Shown here in pieces: positions 6,137 through 12,983 of a stretch of 12,983 nucleotides of DNA. The stretch comes from Deltaproteobacteria bacterium. Lineage in GTDB: Bacteria > Myxococcota_A > Polyangia > HGW-17. The translations under genes were made by a program, and so were the position numbers. The notes under the pieces are model-generated. The model did no database searches. It was not told where the DNA came from and worked only from the letters and a program-made list of their open reading frames with translations. Each line of letters begins with the position of its first letter. Positions within the stretch are counted from its first letter, which is position 1. Where the stretch lies: assembly GCA_003249585.1 (NCBI GenBank), contig QKIM01000135.1, positions 1-12,983 on the forward strand. Direction: 5' to 3'.

Positions 6137-7327
6137 ATGTCATCCCCTCCTCCGCTTCCGACCCGCCGCCCCCTGCTCCTGACCGTCCTGATCGCCCTCG
6201 CCGCGCTCCTCACAGCCGGCTGTGACGACACCACCACCCCGGGCGGCGATGCAGGCACGGACACCCTCTCCCCCGACGGGGACATCACCCTGACCTGGAC
6301 CCGCACCACCCTGGGCGACGGGGCGTGGTACGCCTTCCCGGCCGCCGCCTGCGACAGCACGGGGCGGCTCCACGTCGCCTACCTGGATCTGCGCGACAAC
6401 ACCCTGCAGTACCTGACGGAGCTTGACGGAGTCCAGTCCCTCGAGACCGCCGACGCGAGCCCGGAGGCAGGGTTCTTCGCGGCCATGGCCATCGACTCGG
6501 CGGACAGGATCCATGTGGTCCACCTCTCCCCGCAGGAGGGCACCCTGCGCCTGTCCACCAGGGCGGCGGGGGCCTGGACCACCCGCGTCGTCGACCCCGC
6601 CGTGGGGTTCGCAGGCGGCTACTGTGACATCGTCGTGGACCCCGATGACGTCATCCACATCAGTTACCTCTCCTACAGCGCCGGTCTGCGCTCCCTCATG
6701 GTGGCCACGGACGACGGGGACTCCTGGAACCGGACCGTGGTCCATGCCGGGGCATCTCTGGGCGACATCGAGGGCACCACGGCCCTCACCCTTGACGCCT
6801 CGGGCGCCCTGCACATCGCCTACGGGGGAGAGAACGTCCTGCGATACGCCACCAACGCCTCGGGGGATTGGGTGACCATCCCCGTGGATCAGGGGCCCTC
6901 GGGGGCCGACTACGCCAACGCCGCATCCATCGCCACCGATGGAGCCGGCCGTATCCACATCCTCTACGATCTCAGGATCGTCGATGAGCTGCGGCACGCC
7001 TGGACCGGCCCGGCGGGGTGGAACGTCGGGACCATCGCCGCCGACGGAGACTGGTGGAACGACCCCGCGCTGCGGGCCGACACCGCCGGCGCCATCCACG
7101 CCGCCCGGATCTTGCCCACCGAGGGCGCCGTCCAGTATGGTGTCTTCGACGGGACGGGGATCCCGCTGGAAACCCTGGCCACCAGGACCGACGACGGCGC
7201 CGAGAGCCTCACCGCGGTCCGGCTGGCCCTCGCCCCCGACGGCACCGTCCACCTGGTGTATATCGCCACCGTGGGAGAGACCGAGGTGCTCCTCGAGCAC
7301 CTCCGGGGCAGCCCCACGCCGCGCTGA
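6137..7327 (+). CDS. Lipoprotein, predicted seven-bladed beta-propeller
   Basis: This 396-residue protein has a signal R10-R-P then a long hydrophobic run ending T-A-G-C29, with Asp at +2 and a Thr/Gly/Asp linker to about 50. The rest is seven repeats of 47-52 residues. Each carries D-x-x-(G/D)-x-(I/L/V)-H, with histidines at 79, 126, 174, 226, 274, 321 and 372. H is usually followed by a short hydrophobic strand and Tyr, and later in the unit there is often a Trp. This periodicity fits a seven-bladed propeller of the sialidase/BNR-like sort found in many exported proteins. No catalytic residues of a sialidase are evident, so binding or scaffolding is more likely. The start was chosen for the signal peptide, the promoter and an AGGA 11 bases upstream; a longer start at 6086 is possible but unlikely. 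A terminator follows. Confidence 0.88.
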   Translation: MSSPPPLPTRRPLLLTVLIALAALLTAGCDDTTTPGGDAGTDTLSPDGDITLTWTRTTLGDGAWYAFPAAACDSTGRLHVAYLDLRDNTLQYLTELDGVQSLETADASPEAGFFAAMAIDSADRIHVVHLSPQEGTLRLSTRAAGAWTTRVVDPAVGFAGGYCDIVVDPDDVIHISYLSYSAGLRSLMVATDDGDSWNRTVVHAGASLGDIEGTTALTLDASGALHIAYGGENVLRYATNASGDWVTIPVDQGPSGADYANAASIATDGAGRIHILYDLRIVDELRHAWTGPAGWNVGTIAADGDWWNDPALRADTAGAIHAARILPTEGAVQYGVFDGTGIPLETLATRTDDGAESLTAVRLALAPDGTVHLVYIATVGETEVLLEHLRGSPTPR

Positions 7328-7370
7328 CCACGGCACCGGGAGCGCCGCCCAGACGGGCACCTTTCATCGT

Positions 7371-7395
7371 CCCCGCGAAGACGGGGCCTCTTTTT
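7371..7395 (+). terminator. Intrinsic terminator after the propeller lipoprotein gene
   Basis: CCCCG (7371-7375) and CGGGG (7382-7386) enclose a six-base loop and are followed by CCTC and five T. It lies 44 bases after the stop on the + strand. Confidence 0.65.
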
Positions 7396-7419
7396 CCATT
7401 GAACTGACAGAGAAGAACA

Positions 7420-7442
7420 CCGGTCCCAATGGGGAACACCGG
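7420..7442 (-). terminator. Possible terminator of the C39-like lipoprotein gene
   Basis: CCGGT (7420-7424) pairs with ACCGG (7438-7442), with an inner CCC/GGG pairing and a small bulge. On the minus strand the hairpin is followed by a T-rich TGTTCTTCTCTG. It begins 13 bases past the stop of the minus-strand gene. Confidence 0.4.
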
Positions 7443-7455
7443 CCCGGGTCGGAGA

Positions 7456-8235
7456 CTACCGCGCGGAGGGGCCCGCGTGGCCGACGGGGATGAAACCGTG
7501 GTCCTTGGCGGGGGCGATACCGATCTCGAAGAAGTAGGGCCACCAGACGGCCATGGAGTCCAGCACCTCGCTGGTGCGGTAGTAACGGTCCTCGCCCAGG
7601 GGCAGAAGTCCGGCCTCGTCGTAGTAGTCGCCCGTCCAGTTGTTGGGATCGTGGACGATGAGCCACTCTCCGTCTCCGATATACCCCTTGACGATGAGGA
7701 AGTGCCCGGAGTCGTAACTGTAGAAACGGTCGAAGTGGGTCTCCCTGGGAGCCGCGGCCAGGGTGATACGGTCCATGGTGATGCAGATCAGCGCCACCCG
7801 CCCCTCGTCCAGGGCACCGAGGAGGGTCGCCTCCGTCGCGCCCACGATACGGGCGGGGGTCTCCCACCGCGCCAGGGCCGCCTCGATGTCGTCGGTGTAC
7901 CACCACCCGGTCTCCCCGGGGGTGATGGTCTCCCGGATGGTGGCCACGGAGACATCCTGGGCGGGGTCGTACCAGCGCAGGGCCATGGCCACGGAGGTGG
8001 GGCCACAGTTGGCGCTCTCGGCGTCCCCTGTCCCCATCTGGGTGAGGTACCAGGCATAGTCGCGGTCGTTGTCAGCGTACCCGGAGTCGAGGCACCCGAA
8101 TTCAGGGTACTCCACGGCCCCCGCCGGGCAGGCGCAGTCAGGGCCCTCGCACAGGGCGTCGTCGTTCCCGGGGCACCCGGCGAGGAGGAGGGTGAGGGCG
8201 AACAGAGGCAGCAAAAGGAGCCTGTGGGCGGTCAT
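7456..8235 (-). CDS. Lipoprotein with C39-like papain-fold cysteine peptidase domain
   Basis: This 259-residue protein has a clear lipobox, L18-A-G-C21, followed by a Cys-containing linker (C29, C34, C36, C48). Residues about 55-235 fit the peptidase C39-like (C39_2) family. N76-C77-G-P-T-S carries the nucleophile, G177-H178-F-L-I-V the catalytic His and V-H-D196-P-N the third residue. All three are present, so it is probably active as a cysteine peptidase or related acyl hydrolase on the outer face of a membrane. Classical C39 domains cleave leader peptides and are fused to ABC exporters; this one stands alone on a lipid anchor, so another substrate is likely. The start has GGGAGAG upstream and a strong promoter. 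It is transcribed divergently from the glutathione peroxidase gene. Confidence 0.9.
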   Translation of the reverse strand: MTAHRLLLLPLFALTLLLAGCPGNDDALCEGPDCACPAGAVEYPEFGCLDSGYADNDRDYAWYLTQMGTGDAESANCGPTSVAMALRWYDPAQDVSVATIRETITPGETGWWYTDDIEAALARWETPARIVGATEATLLGALDEGRVALICITMDRITLAAAPRETHFDRFYSYDSGHFLIVKGYIGDGEWLIVHDPNNWTGDYYDEAGLLPLGEDRYYRTSEVLDSMAVWWPYFFEIGIAPAKDHGFIPVGHAGPSAR

Positions 8236-8255
8236 GGGACTCTCCCTTCTTCCAC

Positions 8256-8284
8256 AGTATCCCCGTGAAGGCCCCTTGTGTCAA
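8256..8284 (-). promoter_or_regulatory. Sigma70-type promoter for the C39-like lipoprotein gene
   Basis: On the minus strand a consensus TTGACA (8279-8284) is followed after 17 bases by GATACT (8256-8261, 4/6). The leader would be about 15 nt. No equally good promoter was seen for the divergent peroxidase gene in the rest of the 147-bp gap. Confidence 0.6.
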
Positions 8285-8382
8285 TGGACCGCCGAGACTT
8301 GACCGGGACCGAGACGCTTCCGGCAGGATTTTTTCCTCGCCCCCTTTCCCAAAGAGGGTATGCTGAGACCGAGGTGTCCCCT

Positions 8383-8865
8383 ATGTCAAAAAGCCCCATC
8401 CATGAACTGACCGCCGTCTCCATCACCGGGGAGACCGTTCCCCTGGACCGCTACGAGGGGAAGGTCCTCCTCATCGTCAACGTGGCCAGCCGCTGTGGCT
8501 TCACGCCCCAGTACGAAGGCCTCGAACAGCTCCACCGCGCCTACGCCGACCGGGGGCTCGCGGTGCTGGGCTTCCCCTGCAACCAGTTCCTGGGCCAGGA
8601 GCCGGGGACCGAGGCAGAGATCGCCGCCTTCTGCTCCCTCACCTACGACGTCACCTTCGACATGTTCGCCAAGATCGAGGTCAACGGCCCCGGCACCCAT
8701 CCCCTCTATGAACTCGTCAAGCGCGAGGCGCCGGGCCTCGTGGGAGGAGCGATCAAATGGAACTTCACCAAGTTCCTCGTGGACCGGACAGGCGCCGTCC
8801 GTGCGCGGTTCGCGCCGTCCACCGCCCCACAGAAGCTGGAAAAGGATATCCTCGCCCTGCTGTGA
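8383..8865 (+). CDS. Glutathione peroxidase family protein (thiol peroxidase, Cys type)
   Basis: This 160-residue protein is the usual length for bacterial members of the family. The start is the ATG with GAGG eight bases upstream; a longer in-frame start at 8278 adds a non-conserved stretch. Family motifs are all present: V-N-V-A-S-R-C38-G-F-T with the peroxidatic Cys (not selenocysteine), F-P-C-N-Q-F-x-x-Q72-E-P-G, and K-W126-N127-F. C38, Q72, W126 and N127 form the catalytic tetrad. C84 sits where thioredoxin-dependent members keep the resolving Cys, so reduction by thioredoxin rather than glutathione is likely. It removes hydrogen peroxide and organic hydroperoxides, and lacks a signal peptide, so it acts in the cytoplasm. 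The WG-repeat gene starts 18 bp downstream, probably in one operon. Confidence 0.96.
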   Translation: MSKSPIHELTAVSITGETVPLDRYEGKVLLIVNVASRCGFTPQYEGLEQLHRAYADRGLAVLGFPCNQFLGQEPGTEAEIAAFCSLTYDVTFDMFAKIEVNGPGTHPLYELVKREAPGLVGGAIKWNFTKFLVDRTGAVRARFAPSTAPQKLEKDILALL

Positions 8866-8883
8866 CGGGCACAGGGAGTTGCC

Positions 8884-10155
8884 ATGCACACCTTCGCCCT
8901 CCTCGCGCTCGCCGCCCTCGCGCCGGCCGCGCCCGGCTCCCCCGAGCCACCCCGGTTCTGGTATAATGCCCAGGGCAAATCAGGCTTCCTCGACCGCCAG
9001 GGGAAGGTGGCCATCCAGGCCCGCTACGACTGGGTAGACGAGTGGTTCCAGGGCCCCCTGTGCCGTGCTTCCGTAAACAAGAAGATGGGACTCATCGACC
9101 GCAGGGGCCGCTGGGTCGTCCCGCCCCGTTATTACCGGCTCTCCCATCCCGTGGGCGGCCGCATCGTGGTCAACGACTCCAGGTACCGAGTCGCCCTGGC
9201 CAACCGCAAGGGAATGCTCCTCACCCCCTTCCGGTACTCCACGGCGAGCTGCACCCCAACGGGGGAGTGCCTCGTGGCTGAGAAGGGCAGGTACTCCATC
9301 CTCGGCCCGAACCTGAGGCCCATCATCCCGGCCATCTACGACAGCCTCACGCACTTCAACACCCGCGGCCTCGCCGTGGCGCGGCGCGGCGGGGCGCTGC
9401 TCCTCATCGACCGCACGGGCCGCACGGTGAAGACCCTCCCCTACGACTCGGCCGCTCCCAGGGCGAACGGCCTGATCACCATCTCCCTCAAGAAGAAGCA
9501 GGGCCTCCTGGACGACCGGGGTTCCCTGGTCCTGGCCCCGAAATACGACGAGATCTGGTGGTTCTCCGAGGGGCTTGCCGCCGTCCGGAGCGGGCTGCGC
9601 TACGGTTACATCGACGGGAGCGGCCGGGAGATCATCGCCCCCAAATGGCAGTACGGCGCGGCCTTCTTGGGAGGACTCGCCGCCGTCCGTGACGACAAGA
9701 CCTACCGGTTCGGCTACATCGACCGGCGGGGGAAGCTGGTCATTCCGCACCGTTTCACCGACGCCCGCGGATTTGACACCCATGGCCTCGCGGTGGTGAC
9801 GGTGCGCCCGAAGAACTACAGACGGCCAGGTCCCCTGCACGGATACTCCGGCATCATCGACAAAAGGGGACGGTACGTCGTCAAGCCTGTCCACGACCAG
9901 ATCTGGGCCTTCAGCGACGGGCTGGCCCTCTTCGAGACGGGGAGTGTCTACCGCACCACCTATTGCATGCGGTGTCGAAGGGACCTCAAGGAGTCCTCCC
10001 GATACGGCTACCTGAATCTCAGGGGCAAGGTGGTCATCCCGGCCATATACGCCCACGGTACCCCCTTTCGGGACGGGCTCGCCGCCGTCATGAAGGACTA
10101 CCGGCGTCGGTACATCGATACCCGAGGCCGCACGGTCTGGAAACAGACCCCCTGA
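8884..10155 (+). CDS. Exported WG-repeat protein
   Basis: This 423-residue protein starts at an ATG with GGGAG five to six bases upstream. Residues 1-16 are hydrophobic and end in Ala-rich A-P-A-A, a plausible Sec signal without lipobox, though it has no basic residue at the start. From about 33 to the end there are ten WG-type repeats plus a partial one. Each reads roughly G-(Y/F/I)-(I/L)-D-x-x-G-(K/R)-x-V-I-x-P-x-Y-D, then an aromatic and G-L-A-x-V. Repeats 6-8 and 10 fit best and 3-5 are degenerate. C361-x-x-C364 lies in an insertion between two late repeats and could bind metal or form a disulfide. WG repeats are beta-rich and usually found in surface or periplasmic proteins of unclear role. 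The gene is 18 bp after the peroxidase, so the two are probably co-transcribed; no terminator is obvious after it. Confidence 0.9.
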   Translation: MHTFALLALAALAPAAPGSPEPPRFWYNAQGKSGFLDRQGKVAIQARYDWVDEWFQGPLCRASVNKKMGLIDRRGRWVVPPRYYRLSHPVGGRIVVNDSRYRVALANRKGMLLTPFRYSTASCTPTGECLVAEKGRYSILGPNLRPIIPAIYDSLTHFNTRGLAVARRGGALLLIDRTGRTVKTLPYDSAAPRANGLITISLKKKQGLLDDRGSLVLAPKYDEIWWFSEGLAAVRSGLRYGYIDGSGREIIAPKWQYGAAFLGGLAAVRDDKTYRFGYIDRRGKLVIPHRFTDARGFDTHGLAVVTVRPKNYRRPGPLHGYSGIIDKRGRYVVKPVHDQIWAFSDGLALFETGSVYRTTYCMRCRRDLKESSRYGYLNLRGKVVIPAIYAHGTPFRDGLAAVMKDYRRRYIDTRGRTVWKQTP

Positions 10156-10186
10156 CCCCTCCATTGCTTCAATAAAAACAATACTC

Positions 10187-10215
10187 TGTACAACACGGGG
10201 GCCAACTGTTACTGT
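10187..10215 (+). promoter_or_regulatory. Possible promoter for the 10240 lipoprotein gene
   Basis: TGTACA (10187-10192, 4/6) is followed after 17 bases by TACTGT (10210-10215, 3/6) preceded by TGT, an extended -10. It lies in the 84-bp gap after the WG gene, which also holds an AT-rich stretch at 10165-10185. The -10 is weak. Confidence 0.3.
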
Positions 10216-10239
10216 GTGCAGCAACACTGGAGGAACTTC

Positions 10240-12342
10240 ATGAAAATCAGGACATTGCTCACCATCATCGCGCTCTCCGCCGCTATTCTCGGCTGCGACG
10301 ACGACAGCAACAACAACAATAACACAAACAATATCAATAACACAAACAACTCCTGCGACGAGGGGCTCGTCCTGTGCGGCGAATCCTGTTTCGATCTCCA
10401 GACCGACGCCGAGCACTGCGGAAGCTGTGACACGGTCTGCACAACGGACCTGGACAATGCCTCCCCGACCTGCGTTGCCGGGCAGTGCGCCGCGGCCTGT
10501 CTGCACGGCTTCGGCGACTGCAACGGCGACCTGGCCGAGGCGGGGTCCGACGGCTGCGAGCTGGATCTCTCCGCCGACGACGCCAACTGCGGCGCCTGTG
10601 CCCTCACATGCGGTGACTTCGCCAGCTGCTCAGACAGCGTCTGCAGCCAGGATCTGGAGATCGAAGCCCCCTGCGAGTCCTCGACCCCCACGGATCCCCA
10701 CTGCCTGGGCACCGACCGGCAGACGGTGTTCCGCTTCCGCTCCACCGTGGATGGCACCGCCACCTGGCAGTCCGAGGGGACCTGGTCGGGCACACCCATG
10801 GTCACAACCTACTCGAGGCTCGAGCCCCTCTCGCCCTTCGCGCCCGCGGACTTCGACGGCGCCACCACCGCCTTTCTGGCCAGCGATCCCGTCGCCGTGC
10901 AGGAGGTGGGCTACACGGTCTCCGCCCTGTTCAACACCCGCGTCACCTCCGGCACCCGCATGATCGCCTCCACCAACGACGGCGACCTCGGCTTCGAACT
11001 GAAGCTCTTCGAGGGTCTCCTCCGCGGGTATGTCACCCTGGCCGACGGTTCCATCCAGATCGGGACCCCCGCCGTCCTCCCCACGGACACCTGGGTCTTT
11101 GCCCACCTTCGGGTGCGGCAGGTGGGCACCATGGTCAACATCAGCCTCTACGTCGACGGACTCCTCGTCGGGGAGGCCTCCAGTGATGAGCTGGGCAGTT
11201 TCTCCCCGCCGGCCACTCCCGTGGCCGTGGGCGCCCGTTTCGAGGGCGGCGTGGCGACGGACAGCTTCTTCGACGGTGAGATCTACTCCGTAGAGGTGCG
11301 CAACTGGCCCGTGGCCCACCGTCTCCTCAATACCCCCCAGCTGCGCGACGGCGGACCCTACCTCGGGCGCCCCGCCTACCACGACTATCTCGACGGCACG
11401 GCGGACTCTTTCGCACGGCAGGAAGACGCGCTCTACCTGGAGCAGCACGCGGATCTGGACCTGGTCACCCGCCAGCTGGGCATCCCCTACCTCAACGACA
11501 ACTACATCCCCCAGGGGTTCGCGGTGCACGAGACGACGGGGAACCTCTTCATGGCTTACTACTACAAGGACGAGACCGGGGCGAACCCCGGCAACTATCC
11601 CTCCATCGTCGTGGAGGCCGATCCCCTCACCGGCGACGTGCTGGGCATGATGCGCCTCATGACGGCCGACGGCACCAGCTTCCTGGGCCACGTGGGCGGC
11701 ATCGGCGTCCTCGGGGACAACCTCTATGTGGGCTCCGACGGCAAGGTGTACCGCTTCGACCTCACCACGGCCACCGAGGTGGATCCCGGCAACGCGGGCC
11801 AGGGACCGGCCGAATTCACCCTCGAGCCCCTCGAGGAGTTCGAGACCGGCGTTGCCGAGTATCTGGACATCAGCCCCGCAGAGGGCGAGTACGGCGCCCT
11901 CTATGTAGGGGTCTTCGTGGAGGATCCCGATACGGATCCCGTCCTCGTCAAGCGCTACGAGCTCCCGGTCGACGGCACCCTCGCCGGCATGGGCGAGGCC
12001 CAGGAGTTCACCTTCCCCGAGGTGAAGGTCCAGGGCGTCACCGCCTTCGTCGACCACGGCCACACCTATTTCCTCTTCTCACAGAGCTACGGAGACCACA
12101 TCTCCGCCATCTACCTGTGGGACCCGAGCGCCGACGAGGCCCAGCTCGTCGCCTGCCTCCCCGCGGGCCTCGAGGATCTGGATCTCTACAGGGGACAGCT
12201 GTGGGGATGGTTCGAGAACGGCTCCACCTACATGCAGAAGCGTGGTCTCCTCCCCTGGGACACCTTCTACCCCTACGTCGTCTCCTTTGATCGCGAAATG
12301 CTCCGCCTGGGCGCCACCGTCGCCACCTGCGAAGACTACTAG
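10240..12342 (+). CDS. Large multidomain lipoprotein: Cys-rich module, LamG-like domain, propeller-like region
   Basis: This 700-residue protein has GGAGG six bases before the ATG. The signal ends I-L-G-C19 with three Asp next, then an Asn-rich linker (20-37). Residues 39-135 form a Cys-rich module of 16 cysteines with L-C-G-x-x-C-x-D-L, D-x-x-H-C-G-x-C, G-Q-C and D-G-C-E-x-D-L, a style common in Myxococcota surface proteins. Residues about 160-360 look like a concanavalin-like (LamG/jelly-roll) domain, with strands such as W-x-x-x-x-L-R-V and L-Y-V-D-G. Residues about 420-700 resemble a beta-propeller: I-P-Q-G-F, then H-V-G-G-I and D-N-L-Y-V-G-S-D-G-K-V-Y-R-F-D. The protein probably binds carbohydrate or another surface ligand; no catalytic site is recognised. 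The gene is convergent with a Cys-rich gene that shares the first module, and their stop codons overlap. Confidence 0.88.
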   Translation: MKIRTLLTIIALSAAILGCDDDSNNNNNTNNINNTNNSCDEGLVLCGESCFDLQTDAEHCGSCDTVCTTDLDNASPTCVAGQCAAACLHGFGDCNGDLAEAGSDGCELDLSADDANCGACALTCGDFASCSDSVCSQDLEIEAPCESSTPTDPHCLGTDRQTVFRFRSTVDGTATWQSEGTWSGTPMVTTYSRLEPLSPFAPADFDGATTAFLASDPVAVQEVGYTVSALFNTRVTSGTRMIASTNDGDLGFELKLFEGLLRGYVTLADGSIQIGTPAVLPTDTWVFAHLRVRQVGTMVNISLYVDGLLVGEASSDELGSFSPPATPVAVGARFEGGVATDSFFDGEIYSVEVRNWPVAHRLLNTPQLRDGGPYLGRPAYHDYLDGTADSFARQEDALYLEQHADLDLVTRQLGIPYLNDNYIPQGFAVHETTGNLFMAYYYKDETGANPGNYPSIVVEADPLTGDVLGMMRLMTADGTSFLGHVGGIGVLGDNLYVGSDGKVYRFDLTTATEVDPGNAGQGPAEFTLEPLEEFETGVAEYLDISPAEGEYGALYVGVFVEDPDTDPVLVKRYELPVDGTLAGMGEAQEFTFPEVKVQGVTAFVDHGHTYFLFSQSYGDHISAIYLWDPSADEAQLVACLPAGLEDLDLYRGQLWGWFENGSTYMQKRGLLPWDTFYPYVVSFDREMLRLGATVATCEDY
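10303..10353 (+). repeat. AAC/AAT-rich stretch coding for an Asn linker
   Basis: A run of AAC, AAT and ACA codons codes for a linker of mostly Asn between the lipid-anchored Cys and the first domain. The 14-base AATAACACAAACAA occurs twice, 18 bases apart. It contrasts with the GC-rich codons on both sides and could change length by slippage, in steps that would need to be multiples of three to stay in frame. Confidence 0.75.
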
Positions 12343-12983
12343 AGTCCCGCGCAGCTCCCCTGCTGACAGCTCACGTACACGGCATAGAAAACGTTGGTGT
12401 CGCATCCGGTGGTCTCGGGATCCATCAGACAGTCCAGGCAGACCGGGTCCTCGGCGCAGGGGGTGAAACTGGAACAGCACTGCTCCTCGATGCACTGGTT
12501 CAGTTCGACGGATCCATACGTCAGCTCGGTGCCGCACAGGCCGGGTGCCGCACAGGCCGCAGGACAGGCCTCGTCCCGACAGGCGTACAGGGCCTGGAGA
12601 TCGACGAGACCGTCGGGATAGTCTGTGATACAGACCTCCTGACAGGCGCTGTCTCCGCTCTGGCATGCCTCCAGGCAGTCGTGGAGGGTCGCGCAATCCG
12701 TCCCGGTGTCGCAGCCGAAGAGCTCGGCGCAGCAGCCGGTGAGGAGGCACTCCCCGCAGTCGGTGTCCTGCGTGTAGTTCTCGGCGCCGCACTGTGGCAC
12801 ACACTGGCCTGCATCGCACAGCGCATAATCTTCGCAGGCGTTTCCACACTCCCCACAGTGGGCGTTGTCGACCATGAGGTCCGCGCAGGTGTCACCGCAC
12901 AGGATCTGGGTGCCTTCGCATCCATCGATGCACTGCCCCGCCACACAGGCGAAATCCGTATCACAGGCGTTTCCGCAGGCTCC
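12339..12983 (-). CDS. C-terminal part of a very Cys-rich secreted protein (5' end outside window)
   Basis: The frame is open to the window edge on the minus strand, so the N-terminus and any signal peptide are missing; a GTG at 12944 lies inside a repeat and is not the true start. The visible 214 residues contain 36 cysteines. The first third repeats the module C-G-x-C-G-N-A-C, G-Q-C, L-C-G-x-x-C-x-D-L and D-x-x-H-C-G-x-C, also seen at the start of the convergent 10240 product. The remainder holds two copies of a different unit with a C-C pair: C-x-x-C-x4-C-C-x5-C, then C-x-x-L-x-x-C, and later C-x4-C-C-x5-C. Both are familiar in Myxococcota-like exported proteins and imply heavy disulfide bonding outside the cytoplasm. 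Its stop shares CTAG with the stop of the 10240 gene, leaving no room for a terminator. Confidence 0.85.
   Translation of the reverse strand, partial: GACGNACDTDFACVAGQCIDGCEGTQILCGDTCADLMVDNAHCGECGNACEDYALCDAGQCVPQCGAENYTQDTDCGECLLTGCCAELFGCDTGTDCATLHDCLEACQSGDSACQEVCITDYPDGLVDLQALYACRDEACPAACAAPGLCGTELTYGSVELNQCIEEQCCSSFTPCAEDPVCLDCLMDPETTGCDTNVFYAVYVSCQQGSCAGL

Noticed and set aside
8980..10506. 508-codon minus-strand open frame opposite the WG-repeat gene
   Set aside because: Mirrors the WG repeats; no domain, and crosses a gene boundary on the other strand.
10630..12063. 477-codon minus-strand open frame opposite the LamG-like lipoprotein gene
   Set aside because: Shadow frame rich in Gly, Val, His and Glu; the + frame has signal peptide, ribosome-binding site and domains.

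Overview
The window is strongly GC-rich and packed with protein-coding genes. Six of its thirteen genes encode recognisable lipoproteins. Several products are extremely cysteine-rich, with spacing typical of secreted proteins from Myxococcota and related former Deltaproteobacteria (Polyangia- or Bradymonadia-like bacteria). That placement is an inference from protein style, since there is no rRNA or other marker gene. I saw no tRNA, rRNA, CRISPR array, transposase or integrase.

Layout. (1) 1-864 (+): the C-terminal end of a protein with a long Lys/Pro/Ala repeat tail, ending in a strong hairpin. (2) 956-5860 (-): six co-directional genes. In transcription order they are a Cys-rich lipoprotein, a small membrane-anchored protein of unknown function, a lone YqaJ/lambda-exonuclease-type nuclease, a second Cys-rich lipoprotein paralogous to the first, a CAP/SCP-domain lipoprotein, and an FHA protein fused to a Spo0M-like (arrestin-fold) module. 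Two junctions overlap (20 and 14 bp). Promoter-like sequences before three of the genes suggest several transcripts rather than one. (3) 6137-7327 (+): a lipoprotein predicted to be a seven-bladed beta-propeller, with an extended -10 promoter and a U-tract terminator. (4) 7456-8235 (-): a lipoprotein with a C39-like papain-fold cysteine peptidase domain and a strong promoter. (5) 8383-10155 (+): a glutathione peroxidase followed after 18 bp by an exported WG-repeat protein. (6) 10240-12342 (+): a 700-residue lipoprotein with a Cys-rich module, a LamG-like domain and a propeller-like region. It is convergent with (7) 12339-12983 (-), the C-terminal part of a very Cys-rich protein that shares the same Cys module. 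The two stop codons share one CTAG.

Biology. Most products act at the cell surface or periplasm: lipid-anchored peptidase, CAP, beta-propeller, lectin-like and disulfide-rich proteins, plus an envelope WG-repeat protein. The cytoplasmic exceptions are the peroxidase, the YqaJ nuclease and the FHA-Spo0M protein, which would read Ser/Thr phosphorylation. No known defence or biosynthetic system is assembled here. The most unusual items are the FHA-Spo0M fusion, the lone YqaJ nuclease translationally coupled to a small membrane-anchored protein, and the pair of paralogous Cys-rich lipoproteins that flank them. No gap between genes exceeds 300 bases; the largest is 5861-6136, which holds the divergent promoters.
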